Both the position numbers and the translations under genes were made by a program. From DATMFV01 sp035555975 (GTDB taxonomy: Bacteria > Verrucomicrobiota > Verrucomicrobiia > Chthoniobacterales > Chthoniobacteraceae): 64,000 nucleotides of DNA. Shown in pieces: positions 50,646-58,863 of the stretch. The stretch is taken from positions 1-64,000 of the forward strand of contig DATMFV010000128.1 in the NCBI GenBank assembly GCA_035555975.1. The letters run 5' to 3'. Below the pieces are notes generated by a model. It made no database searches. It had not been told where the DNA came from and saw only the letters and a list, made by a program, of their open reading frames with translations. Each line of letters opens with the position of its first letter. Position 1 is the first letter of the stretch.

Positions 50646-51829
50646 ACGCGCACCCTTCCTTTTTCCGGATGGCGTCCGATGAACCGTACCGCATCCTCTT
50701 TCCGCTCGGGCTGCTGGCCGGAATCTTCGGCGTGCTCCTCTGGCCGCTCTATTTTACCGGCTTCTACCCGGTCTATCCCGGCGTGCTTCATGCGCGTTTC
50801 ATGATCGAAGGGTTCATGGGAGGGTATGTCCTCGGGTTTCTGGGGACGGCGGCCCCCCGCCTGACCGGGACGCCTCCCTTTTCCTCGCGCGAGTTGCTCT
50901 CCGTCCTCGCGCTTTACTTTGGAACGCTCGGCGCTCACCTGACCGGGAAGCACGGCGCGGGGGATGCGCTCTTCCTGCTCCTGCTGATCGTTTATCTTTC
51001 GTTTCTCATCCGGCGGTTTTTCATTGCCAAGGGCGGGGGCGAGTTCGGGAAGCCGCCTCCCGGGTTTGTGCTGGTCGGCTTCGGCTTTCTCTGTGCGGTG
51101 GCCGGGGTGGCCGGGCTGGTCATTACCGAAAACGGTCTGGGTGGGCCGCGCTGGGCGATCCTTGGCGGGCGGTTGCTCAATGAAATCTGGATTCTCTTTC
51201 TGGTGCTCGGGGTGGGTAGCTTTCTGCTTCCCCGGCTCCTGAAGATCGCACCCGCGCTTCCCGGCCCGAACCCGGCGAAGACCTGGCGGCGGCGGGCGCT
51301 CTGGTCGATTGCCGCGGGGGCGGCGATCGTCGCTTTAAGCCTGCTGGAGGGGGTGATCGACCAGCCGCGCTGGACCGGGCTGGCCCGGTTCATGGTCGCC
51401 GCCGGTTATCTTCTCGTGCAGGTGCGCCTCCTCAAGGGGGCGACCCCGAAGCTGACCCTGCCGCGCTGCCTTTACGCCGCCGTCGGGTTGATCCTTCTCG
51501 GGCTGCTCTTTCCGCTCGGCTGGCCGTTCCAGCGGGTCGGCGGGTTGCATGTCATCTTTATCGGCGGCTTTGCGCTGATGACGCTGACCGTGGCGACCCG
51601 GGTGGTTCTTAGCCACGGCGGGTTCGGCTCCCTGCTTGCCCGGAAGCTACCCTTCCTGGGGGCCACCGCGCTGCTCTTTATCAGCGCGATGGTTTTCCGC
51701 AGCGGCGGCGACTTTACGCTGCTCTGGCGCAACGGGGCGTTGAATATCGGTTCGCTGCTCTGGGCTGCCGGAGCCGTTCTCTGGGGATGGAAGGTGTTGC
51801 CGAAGGTGCGGTTTGTCGATCCTGATTAA
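50642..51829 (+). CDS. NnrS-family membrane protein
   Basis: A 395-residue protein with about twelve predicted helices. The PYRILFPLGLLAGIFGVLLWPLYF N-terminus and the GLHVIFIGGFALMTLTVATRVVLSHGG segment (about 300-327) are typical of NnrS, a heme- and copper-containing protein linked to nitric oxide stress and denitrification. Its ATG overlaps the CusF-Sco stop, so the pair is one transcript. A 32-base repeat begins at its stop codon. Confidence 0.87.
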   Translation: MNAHPSFFRMASDEPYRILFPLGLLAGIFGVLLWPLYFTGFYPVYPGVLHARFMIEGFMGGYVLGFLGTAAPRLTGTPPFSSRELLSVLALYFGTLGAHLTGKHGAGDALFLLLLIVYLSFLIRRFFIAKGGGEFGKPPPGFVLVGFGFLCAVAGVAGLVITENGLGGPRWAILGGRLLNEIWILFLVLGVGSFLLPRLLKIAPALPGPNPAKTWRRRALWSIAAGAAIVALSLLEGVIDQPRWTGLARFMVAAGYLLVQVRLLKGATPKLTLPRCLYAAVGLILLGLLFPLGWPFQRVGGLHVIFIGGFALMTLTVATRVVLSHGGFGSLLARKLPFLGATALLFISAMVFRSGGDFTLLWRNGALNIGSLLWAAGAVLWGWKVLPKVRFVDPD

Positions 51830-51861
51830 GAGGCCATTAAAATCATTTTTTCACAGCCTCT
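51829..51861. repeat. Fragment of the 166-bp foldback element
   Basis: Bases 51830-51861 are identical to the last 32 bases of the element at 9438-9603 (GAGGCCATTAAAAT...CACAGCCTCT). The copy begins at the nnrS stop codon; the rest of the element is absent. The end bases AGAGGC and GCCTCT could pair as a short hairpin. Confidence 0.75.
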
Positions 51862-51884
51862 AACTGTCGATAAATCCTCAAAAA

Positions 51885-51900
51885 CTTGACCAGTATCAAG
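51885..51900. promoter_or_regulatory. FNR/DNR-type box upstream of cupredoxin-nosZ
   Basis: CTTGACCAGTATCAAG, a CTTGA-N6-TCAAG palindrome like the box at 49677. Its centre is 42.5 bases before the cupredoxin ATG, the same distance as at the CusF-Sco gene. Confidence 0.75.
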
Positions 51901-51915
51901 GAATCTAATCTCAAA

Positions 51916-51934
51916 ATGGAGGACGATCCTCCAT
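51916..51934 (+). promoter_or_regulatory. Hairpin enclosing the ribosome-binding site of the cupredoxin gene
   Basis: ATGGAGGACGATCCTCCAT is a perfect 7-bp stem with a five-base loop, ending at the base before the ATG. The only GGAGG is in its left arm, so in RNA the stem would hide it. If transcription starts downstream of it, the hairpin would have no effect at the RNA level. Confidence 0.5.
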
Positions 51935-52393
51935 ATGAAAATGAAAGTCATCCCATCACTCGCCGCCGGATTACCGCTGTTGCTCGGTGCAGCCTTGCCT
52001 CTTTTCCTCGGCGGATGCGGCAAGTCAACCGAGCAGGGGGCGGCGCCCGGCACTCCTGCGCCTTTCACCGGGGAGGTTCATGAAGTGAAGATGCGGGGAA
52101 CCGCGGATGCCTACTTCTATGAACCGGCCATGCTGATCATCAAGTCGGGTGACAAGGTTCGCTTCGTGATGGTCGACGGAGGTCCGCACAACGTGAACTT
52201 CAAGGATCAGCGCATCCCCGCCGGTGCGGCCGCCATGCTCGAAAAGGATGGCAAGCTTCTCGGGGTGCTGTTGCAGGCTCCCGGGCAGGCAACCGAGGTC
52301 GAGTTCACCAAAACCATGCCCAGAGGCGAATATAACTTTGTCTGCGATCCCCACGCCGGTCTCGGCATGAAGGGGAAGATCGTTGTCAACTAA
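51935..52393 (+). CDS. Cupredoxin lipoprotein
   Basis: A 152-residue type I copper protein. The signal peptide ends in a lipobox (PLFLGGC, Cys near 28). The fold is plastocyanin-like, with ligands His in DGGPHNVNF (about 89) and Cys, His and Met in CDPHAGLGM (about 138-146). It is a plausible electron donor to NosZ, which begins 46 bases downstream. A perfect 13-bp tandem copy of TTGTCAACTAAAC straddles its stop codon (52383-52408). Confidence 0.88.
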   Translation: MKMKVIPSLAAGLPLLLGAALPLFLGGCGKSTEQGAAPGTPAPFTGEVHEVKMRGTADAYFYEPAMLIIKSGDKVRFVMVDGGPHNVNFKDQRIPAGAAAMLEKDGKLLGVLLQAPGQATEVEFTKTMPRGEYNFVCDPHAGLGMKGKIVVN

Positions 52394-52439
52394 ACTTGTC
52401 AACTAAACCAGAACCGAAACGTACCTTTACGCTCCCGTC

Positions 52440-54335
52440 ATGAAAACACCGTCCCTACTCACCGCAGTCGCGCTCGGCGCTCTTCTTGGAACTTCCGCGT
52501 GCAAGCGGGAAAACACCGGCTCGGCCACGGCCGAGATCGCAGAGGCGGCACAGGCCACCTATGTCGCCCCCGGGCAGATGGATGAATACTACCTCTTCTA
52601 CTCGGGCGGGCACTCCGGACAGGTCTTTGTCGCAGGGCTTCCTTCGATGAGGCACATCGCCACGATCCCGGTTTTTGCTCCCTACCCGGGCACCGGCTAC
52701 GGGTATGACATCGAAACCAAGGAACTGCTTGGAGACTATACCTGGGGCGATGTCCACCACCCCGGCCTTTCACAGACCGACGGCCTCTATGACGGGCGCT
52801 GGCTCTTCGTCAACGACAACGGCAACAACCGGATCGCCCGGATCTCCCTGCGCGATTTCAAGACGAAGGAAATCCTCGGACCGATCCCGAACTCGAGCGG
52901 CAACCACGGCTCCTCCTTCATTACCGAAAATACGGAGTACATCCTGGTCGCCACCCGTTTCTCCGTGCCGCTTCCCAAGGGTCGCTATGCCCCGTTGACC
53001 GAGTATGAAAAGGAATATACCGGCATGGTCAGCGGCATCAAGGTCGACCCGGAGAGCGGCAAGATGTCGGTCGGCTGGCAGATCATGACGCCGCCGATCA
53101 ACTTCGACCTGGGCTCCACCGGGAAGGGGCCGAGCAGCGGCTGGGCTTTCTGGACCAGCTACAACACGGAAATGGCGCATGACCTGATGGAGGTCAACGC
53201 TTCCCAGCGCGACCGCGACTATGCCGCCTTCGTCAACTGGAAGGCGGCGGAAAAGGCGGTCGCCGAAGGAAAGGCCGAGATGCTCGAAGGCGTGCCGATG
53301 ATCGACCCGGTCAAGGTGCCCGGCGTGATCTACTACGTCGCCATCGGCAAATCGCCCCACGGGATCGACACCGACCCGAGCGGACGCTGGATCAGCGCCT
53401 CGGGCAAGCTCCAGCCGACCACCACGGTGTTTGACTTCGAAAAGGTGCTCGCCGCGATCGAAGCCAAGGACTTCGAAGGGGAGTTCCGCGGAGTGCCCGT
53501 GCTGAAGTATGAGTCGATCCTCGAAGGGGAAGTCCCCGTCGGCATCGGGCCGCTCCATACGCAGTTCGACGGCAAGGGGTATGGCTATACTTCGCTTTAC
53601 ATCGACTCGGCGGTGACCAAGTGGAAGCTCCCGCCGTGGACCGCCGAGGAAAAGGCTGACCTGAACAAGGTGGTCATCGACAAGATCCCGGTTCACTATG
53701 CGATCGGCCACCTGGTGGTCGGGGGTAGCGACACCAGGCAGCCGTACGGCAAGTGGCTCATCGCCATGAACAAGATGTCGAAGGGGCGGCATATCTCCGT
53801 CGGCCCGAGCCAGCCGGAAAGCAGCCAGTTGATCGACATCAGCGGGGAAAAGATGAAGATGGTCTATGAAGCCTTCACCGAACCGGAACCGCACTTTGCG
53901 CAGATCCTCAAGGCCGACGCGATCCAGCCGATCGAAGTCTACCCGCAGGAGGAAAACAAGCACCCGGGCGCGATCTGGGACATGAAGGCCGCCGCCAACA
54001 GCGCCACCCGCACCGGCGACAACGATGTCGAAGTCAAGCTGATCGCCGTCCGGAGCCGCTTCGTGCCGGACAAGATCGAAGCCAAGGTCGGCGACACCCT
54101 GACGATCCACATCACCAACGTGGAACAGACCACCGACATGATTCATGGCTTCGCGGTCAGCGAACATAACATGAACGTCATCATGGACCCGGGCGAAACC
54201 CGCACGATCCAGGTGAAGCTCGATAAACCGGGGGTCTTCCCGTACTACTGCACCAACTTCTGCTCGGCGCTCCACCAGGAGATGCAAGGCTACATCACCG
54301 TCAAACCGGCGGATGCCCCGGCTGAACAACTGTAA
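52440..54335 (+). CDS. nosZ: Nitrous oxide reductase, clade II-like
   Basis: A 631-residue enzyme that reduces N2O to N2. The signal peptide is of the Sec/lipoprotein kind (ALLGTSAC, Cys21) and no twin-arginine motif is present, which is typical of clade II. The seven-bladed propeller includes the CuZ ligand motif DVHHPGLSQTDG (about 104-115), with His106 and His107. The C-terminal cupredoxin has the CuA motif CTNFCSALHQEM, with Cys604, Cys608, His612 and Met615. The accessory genes nosD, nosF and nosY are not in the window. It follows the cupredoxin gene in the same orientation and has a strong terminator at its end. Confidence 0.95.
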   Translation: MKTPSLLTAVALGALLGTSACKRENTGSATAEIAEAAQATYVAPGQMDEYYLFYSGGHSGQVFVAGLPSMRHIATIPVFAPYPGTGYGYDIETKELLGDYTWGDVHHPGLSQTDGLYDGRWLFVNDNGNNRIARISLRDFKTKEILGPIPNSSGNHGSSFITENTEYILVATRFSVPLPKGRYAPLTEYEKEYTGMVSGIKVDPESGKMSVGWQIMTPPINFDLGSTGKGPSSGWAFWTSYNTEMAHDLMEVNASQRDRDYAAFVNWKAAEKAVAEGKAEMLEGVPMIDPVKVPGVIYYVAIGKSPHGIDTDPSGRWISASGKLQPTTTVFDFEKVLAAIEAKDFEGEFRGVPVLKYESILEGEVPVGIGPLHTQFDGKGYGYTSLYIDSAVTKWKLPPWTAEEKADLNKVVIDKIPVHYAIGHLVVGGSDTRQPYGKWLIAMNKMSKGRHISVGPSQPESSQLIDISGEKMKMVYEAFTEPEPHFAQILKADAIQPIEVYPQEENKHPGAIWDMKAAANSATRTGDNDVEVKLIAVRSRFVPDKIEAKVGDTLTIHITNVEQTTDMIHGFAVSEHNMNVIMDPGETRTIQVKLDKPGVFPYYCTNFCSALHQEMQGYITVKPADAPAEQL

Positions 54336-54360
54336 CCCCCCCAAGTTCACCCTAAACTCC

Positions 54361-54394
54361 AACGGCCGCCCTGCACCACGGGGCGGCCGTTTTG
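54361..54394 (+). terminator. Terminator of nosZ
   Basis: AACGGCCGCCC (54361-54371) pairs perfectly with GGGCGGCCGTT (54381-54391), followed by a short T-run. It lies 25 bases after the nosZ stop. Confidence 0.85.
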
Positions 54395-54436
54395 GCTTGT
54401 CATCACCTGCGAACATCCGACGGTAGGTGGAAGAAC

Positions 54437-55180
54437 ATGAAAATTTTTGACGCGCATTTCCATATCATCAACCCGAAATACCCCCTCGTGGCGAACAACG
54501 GCTACCTGCCTCCGCAATTCACCACGGCGGATTATCTTCATGCCACGGCAAGCTATCGGATCACGGGCGGCGCGGTCGTTTCCGGTTCCTTTCAGGCCTT
54601 TGACCAGGAGTACCTGATCGACGCCCTGCAAACCCTGGGGGAAGGGTTCTGCGGCGTCGCCAATATTCCTGTCAACATCACCGGCGCGGAACTGGAGCGG
54701 TTGAATGCCGCCAACGTGGTGGCGGTTCGCTTCAATGTCAAAAGAGGGGGATCGGAGAAGATGGAGCATCTCGAAAGATTATCCAACCGGCTTTTCGATC
54801 AGTACGGCTGGCATACCGAGCTTTATATCGACAGCCGAAACCTGGGGGATTTCAGGTCGGTTTTGAAGAATATTCCCCGGTTTTCCATCGACCATCTCGG
54901 CCTCTCGCAGGAGGGATTTGATGATTTGCTCTATTGGGTGGAACGGGGCGTGAAGGTCAAGGCGACCGGTTTCGGAAGGATCGACTTTGATCCGGTGCCT
55001 GCCATGAAAGCGATTTACCGGATCAATCCGAAGGCGCTCATGTTTGGAACGGACCTCCCCTCCACCCGTGCGAAGGTTCCGTTTTCCGATCGCGATGTGC
55101 AACGGATCAGGGACAACTTCTCGGAGGAGGAGATGGCGAATATCTTTGATCGCAACGCCCGGGAATGGTACGGGCGTTAA
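54437..55180 (+). CDS. Amidohydrolase-family TIM-barrel hydrolase
   Basis: A 247-residue protein of the amidohydrolase 2 family. Seen: KIFDAHFHII (residues 2-11) with the His-x-His metal motif, SIDHLGLSQEGFD (about 150-162), and MFGTDLPSTRA (about 197-207) with the conserved Asp. Family members hydrolyse lactones or decarboxylate acids. The start at 54437 follows a reasonable Shine-Dalgarno (GGAAGAA). It follows the nosZ terminator and may be related to the sugar-acid genes at 62-64 kb, but that is only a guess. The stop overlaps queA. Confidence 0.75.
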   Translation: MKIFDAHFHIINPKYPLVANNGYLPPQFTTADYLHATASYRITGGAVVSGSFQAFDQEYLIDALQTLGEGFCGVANIPVNITGAELERLNAANVVAVRFNVKRGGSEKMEHLERLSNRLFDQYGWHTELYIDSRNLGDFRSVLKNIPRFSIDHLGLSQEGFDDLLYWVERGVKVKATGFGRIDFDPVPAMKAIYRINPKALMFGTDLPSTRAKVPFSDRDVQRIRDNFSEEEMANIFDRNAREWYGR

Positions 55181-56157
55181 AGGATCAACATGCAATCGCC
55201 GTAGCTGTAGAAACGGTAGCGTTCGCGGATCGCTTCCTCATACGCCTGGCGGATCAGTTCGCGCCCCGCAAAGGCGCTGACCAGCATCAGGAGGGTCGAT
55301 TTCGGGAGGTGGAAGTTGGTCAGGAGTGCCCCGACGGCCTGAAACTGGTAAGGCGGGTAGATGAAAATATCGGTGCTTCCTTCGCCCGGGAGGAGCGCGC
55401 CGGCATCGCGCATCCGCGCTTCGAGAACGCGCATGGTCGTGGTGCCGACGGCGATGATCCGCCCGGCACGGTTGGCGGCTTCGACGGTTTCCGGCGGGAG
55501 CAGAAAACGCTCGGTGTGCATCGGGTGGTCGGTGATCTTTTCGCTCTGCACCGGCTTGAAGGTGCCTGCCCCGACGTGGAGCGTCACAAAAGCATGGGGG
55601 AGGGAGGCGAGCAGTTCCGGCGTGAAGTGCAGACCTGCCGTCGGCGCGGCGACCGCCCCGGGGGCGGCGGCGTAGACGGTCTGGTAACGCTCTTCGTCGA
55701 GCGTTTCGCTTTCGCGTTCAAAGTAGGGGGGGAGCGGCAGGTGGCCGACGGCATGGAGATCGACCGGTGTTTCAAACTCCACCACCCGTTCGCCGGTTTC
55801 GAGCACTTCGACGACCGTGCCGGTCACGCCGCCGACCGGCACGGTCCGGCCGAGGCGCATCTTCCGGCCCGGTTTGACCAGGCATTTCCAGCGTCGTTCG
55901 CCGACGACTTCAAGGAAGAAAAGTTCGATCTTCCCATCGTCGGAATAAACCCGCGCGGGGATCACCTTGGTGTTGTTGAGCACGACGAGGTCGTCGCCCC
56001 GGAGGTAACGCGGAAAATCGCGGAAGGAGGCGTGCTCGATTCGCCCCTCTTCGCGGTGGATCACCATCATCCGCGAAGCCGCCCGCTCCGGAAGGGGGTA
56101 GCGGGCGATCAGCGCCTCGGGAAGGGGGTAGTCGTAGTCGGCGGTCAGGAGGCTCAT
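55177..56157 (-). CDS. queA: S-adenosylmethionine:tRNA ribosyltransferase-isomerase
   Basis: A 326-residue enzyme that adds the epoxycyclopentane part during queuosine synthesis in tRNA. Seen: DYDYPLPEALIARYPLPER (N-terminus), LNNTKVIPARVY (about 59-70), APTAGLHFTPELL (about 166-178) and PMHTERFLLP, with the late NFHLPKSTLLMLVSAF. It starts at 56157, in an ATGA overlap with the gene before it. Slightly shorter than the usual 340-350. Confidence 0.95.
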   Translation of the reverse strand: MSLLTADYDYPLPEALIARYPLPERAASRMMVIHREEGRIEHASFRDFPRYLRGDDLVVLNNTKVIPARVYSDDGKIELFFLEVVGERRWKCLVKPGRKMRLGRTVPVGGVTGTVVEVLETGERVVEFETPVDLHAVGHLPLPPYFERESETLDEERYQTVYAAAPGAVAAPTAGLHFTPELLASLPHAFVTLHVGAGTFKPVQSEKITDHPMHTERFLLPPETVEAANRAGRIIAVGTTTMRVLEARMRDAGALLPGEGSTDIFIYPPYQFQAVGALLTNFHLPKSTLLMLVSAFAGRELIRQAYEEAIRERYRFYSYGDCMLIL

Positions 56158-58808
56158 TCCGCAGCCGGTTCGCTTTCCTTTGATTCCGGTACCGGGGCGT
56201 CGGCGAGCCCCTGTTTGCGGTGCATCCGGTGCAGCCCGGCACGGTGGGCCGCCACCGTCACCAGCGCCGCCACCCGCCGCTTGAGCCGGTAGCCGCGGAA
56301 GAAAAGCACCAATAGGAAGAGGAGGTAGACCCCGAGCAGGAGAAACGACCCGATGCCCGGTTTCTGGAACGGGTAGAGCAGCACGAGCGGCGCGGGAAGG
56401 GCGAGCAGGAGCGTGGTCACGACCGGCGTGTAGCTCAGACGGACGCGCGTCAGGCATTTCGGCCCGCCGTGGTACTCGGTTACGCTCTTTAAGTTGATGC
56501 TCCAGAACCGGTTGCCGTAGATCTGGATGTCCCACCCCTTCCAGCCGGTATCGGCGGAGTAGCGCCAGTCTTCCTCCTCCATCTGCGCGAAGATTTCTTC
56601 GAGCAGTTTCTCGCGCCCGGCGCCTTCTTCGCTCCAGAAGTTGAGTTTGCTGATCGAGCCGCTGGTCCGCCCCCCCGGGAGGCGTTCCTCCTGGCGCGCG
56701 ATGACCGCCTTGGGGGTCTGCTTGAATTTGAGCCAGGTAAAATAGCGGGCCCAGCCGCGCACCAGCGGCTGGCGGAACGCCAGAAAGGCGACGAGCAGGC
56801 GCGCGAAAACGGTGTCGTAGCGTGGTTCGATCCGCGCATGGATCATGAACGAGAGGGCGACCAGGAAGGTCGCGCCGAACATCAGGTACGGGACGATTCG
56901 CAGGACCGGGAAGGCGATCGAGACGATGAAGATCACGACCGTCAGCGCCACCCATTCGATGCAACTGACGTACGCGGCGATTTCCGACTGCGGCGTCGGG
57001 TAGATCGACTGGAAGAGCCCCTGGCCGAAGACGCCATGGTAGATGACCGGCCGGTTGAGGAGCCACGTGAACCGGGGTGCGCCGTAGATCTGCCCCTTCC
57101 ACTTGGCGGTCCCGGTCGGGCCGAAAAAGATCAGGTGTTTGAAGCGGAGCTGCGACTCGGCTTCGCCATACCCTTCCTGCTGTTTGCGGAACGCCTGCAA
57201 CGTGAAACGGCGGTAGTGCCAGACGATCGCCGCCGGGCTGAAGGCGATCACGCCGCCGTTGTTTTGCAGCCGCCAGCAGAAGTCGACATCATCCCCTGCC
57301 TTGCGGTAATCGACATCGAACCCGCCGATCCCCTCAAACGCCCAGCGGTGGAACATCATGTTGCACCCGGGGATGTGTTCGGCCACGACGTCGGAGAGGA
57401 GCACATGGCTCGGGCCGCCGGGAGCGGCTGCGACCGCCGCCTGCACCCAGTTGACGGCGGGGGGCGAGATGTTCGGGCCGCCGACGCCGCAGTAGTCGCC
57501 GCTCAGGAGCGTGCCGACCATGAAGTAGAGCCAGTCCGGATCGGGCATGCAGTCCGAGTCGGTGTAGGTGATGATCTCCCCGCTCGAAGCCCGCGCCCCG
57601 GCGTTGCGCGCGTAGCTCAACCCCATGTTCGGCTGGACGATGTTCAGGAAATCGGGGAGCTTGCACCCGGTGGCGGCCAGCCGGGCGTTGCGCGCTTTTT
57701 CGAAATCGGCGACCAGTTGCTGGGTGTTGTCCCTGGAGCCGTCGTCGACCAGCACGATCTGGTAGTTCGGGTAGTTGAGGAGGTCGAGCGACTCCAGGCA
57801 ATCCTTGAGCGTCTTGGCCCCGTTGTACGAACAGACGATGATCGAGACCGACGGGTAGTGGTCGAGCCGGACCTTGCTGGTCACCGGCTCATTGCCGGAA
57901 AGTTTCTTCTTGAGGAGATGGAACGCTTTCTTGGGCGTCCGGTCGCGGCGGACCAGCCCGAATTCCCAGTCGAGAATCTCCTGTCCCCCGGTGAACCATT
58001 CGTCGGTCCATGAAAAGAAGATCGTTCCAGCGGTTCCGCCGCGGACCACGCAGTCAAAGTGCCAGTCGAGCACTTCGGCCTGCGCCTCTTCGCCCTTGCG
58101 CATCGTGTCGAGGCCGAACTCGCCCATGATGAGCGGTTTTTCGTCGGTCAGGTTCTGGAGCCGGGCGAGGTAGCGCTCGAAGTCGTCGCGTCGTTCCAGG
58201 TAGACGTTGAAGGTGTAAAAATCGACGTTCTGCGGCAGGAGGTACTCGGTCGGCGGATAGCTGGCGTAGGAGTAGAGCGGCCCGGGGTCGGTCTCGCGGG
58301 CGATGTGGACGAGGCGCTCCACAAAGTCGATGACCCGGCGCGTGCCGAGCCAGCGGACCATGGTCGTCGGGATTTCGTTGCCGACGAGGTAGGCGAAGAT
58401 CGCGTCGTGCCCCTTATTGCGGGCAACGGCGTCGCGGATGGTGCGCAGGATCTCCTTGCGGACTTTCCGGTTGTTGAGAAACTCGACATGCTCGGCCCAC
58501 GGGATCGAAATAATGGCGCGCAGGCCATACTCGCGGCAGAGATCAAGCAACCAGCGCGGCGGCACGTGATAGATGCGGATGACGTTGACCCCGAGTTCCC
58601 GCATCAGCGAAAAATCGCGCGCGGTCTTTTCGGGGGAGGCGAGGTAATCCCCGTCCGCATTCGGGCTGAACGGCCCGTAAGTCACCCCCTTGAGGAAAAA
58701 CTTGGTGTCGCCCTCGAAGAAAAACTTGGCGCGCACGGAAATGCGCTCCAGCGGGGTGGTTGTCGTGGGGGCGGAAGAGGTGGAAACGGGCATCATTTCA
58801 AACCGCAT
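56154..58808 (-). CDS. Fused GH2-like TIM-barrel domain and GT2 glycosyltransferase
   Basis: An 884-residue protein. Residues 25-305 resemble a retaining glycoside hydrolase TIM barrel of the beta-glucuronidase/GH2 kind, with NE at 144-145 (VGNEIP) and the second Glu at 230 (MGEFG), the two catalytic positions. Residues 318-560 form a GT2 glycosyltransferase: SIIVCSYNG (322-330), LVDDGSRDN (353-361), DSDC (417-420) and GDDVDFCW (505-512). Residues 610-665 and 790-840 are hydrophobic and may form membrane helices, so a polymerising or exporting enzyme such as a cell-surface polysaccharide synthase is likely. It overlaps queA and follows pyrC by 55 bases. Confidence 0.8.
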   Translation of the reverse strand: MRFEMMPVSTSSAPTTTTPLERISVRAKFFFEGDTKFFLKGVTYGPFSPNADGDYLASPEKTARDFSLMRELGVNVIRIYHVPPRWLLDLCREYGLRAIISIPWAEHVEFLNNRKVRKEILRTIRDAVARNKGHDAIFAYLVGNEIPTTMVRWLGTRRVIDFVERLVHIARETDPGPLYSYASYPPTEYLLPQNVDFYTFNVYLERRDDFERYLARLQNLTDEKPLIMGEFGLDTMRKGEEAQAEVLDWHFDCVVRGGTAGTIFFSWTDEWFTGGQEILDWEFGLVRRDRTPKKAFHLLKKKLSGNEPVTSKVRLDHYPSVSIIVCSYNGAKTLKDCLESLDLLNYPNYQIVLVDDGSRDNTQQLVADFEKARNARLAATGCKLPDFLNIVQPNMGLSYARNAGARASSGEIITYTDSDCMPDPDWLYFMVGTLLSGDYCGVGGPNISPPAVNWVQAAVAAAPGGPSHVLLSDVVAEHIPGCNMMFHRWAFEGIGGFDVDYRKAGDDVDFCWRLQNNGGVIAFSPAAIVWHYRRFTLQAFRKQQEGYGEAESQLRFKHLIFFGPTGTAKWKGQIYGAPRFTWLLNRPVIYHGVFGQGLFQSIYPTPQSEIAAYVSCIEWVALTVVIFIVSIAFPVLRIVPYLMFGATFLVALSFMIHARIEPRYDTVFARLLVAFLAFRQPLVRGWARYFTWLKFKQTPKAVIARQEERLPGGRTSGSISKLNFWSEEGAGREKLLEEIFAQMEEEDWRYSADTGWKGWDIQIYGNRFWSINLKSVTEYHGGPKCLTRVRLSYTPVVTTLLLALPAPLVLLYPFQKPGIGSFLLLGVYLLFLLVLFFRGYRLKRRVAALVTVAAHRAGLHRMHRKQGLADAPVPESKESEPAAE

Positions 58809-58863
58809 CTGTAAGGCGGGCGCGCCGGATTGGCAACTCCCGCATGAAAAGAGAAGGCTGCCA

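Noticed and set aside
51829..51861. The repeat after nnrS as a transcription terminator
   Set aside because: The stem would be six pairs with a loop of about 21 bases and no T-run downstream; identity to the foldback element explains it better.
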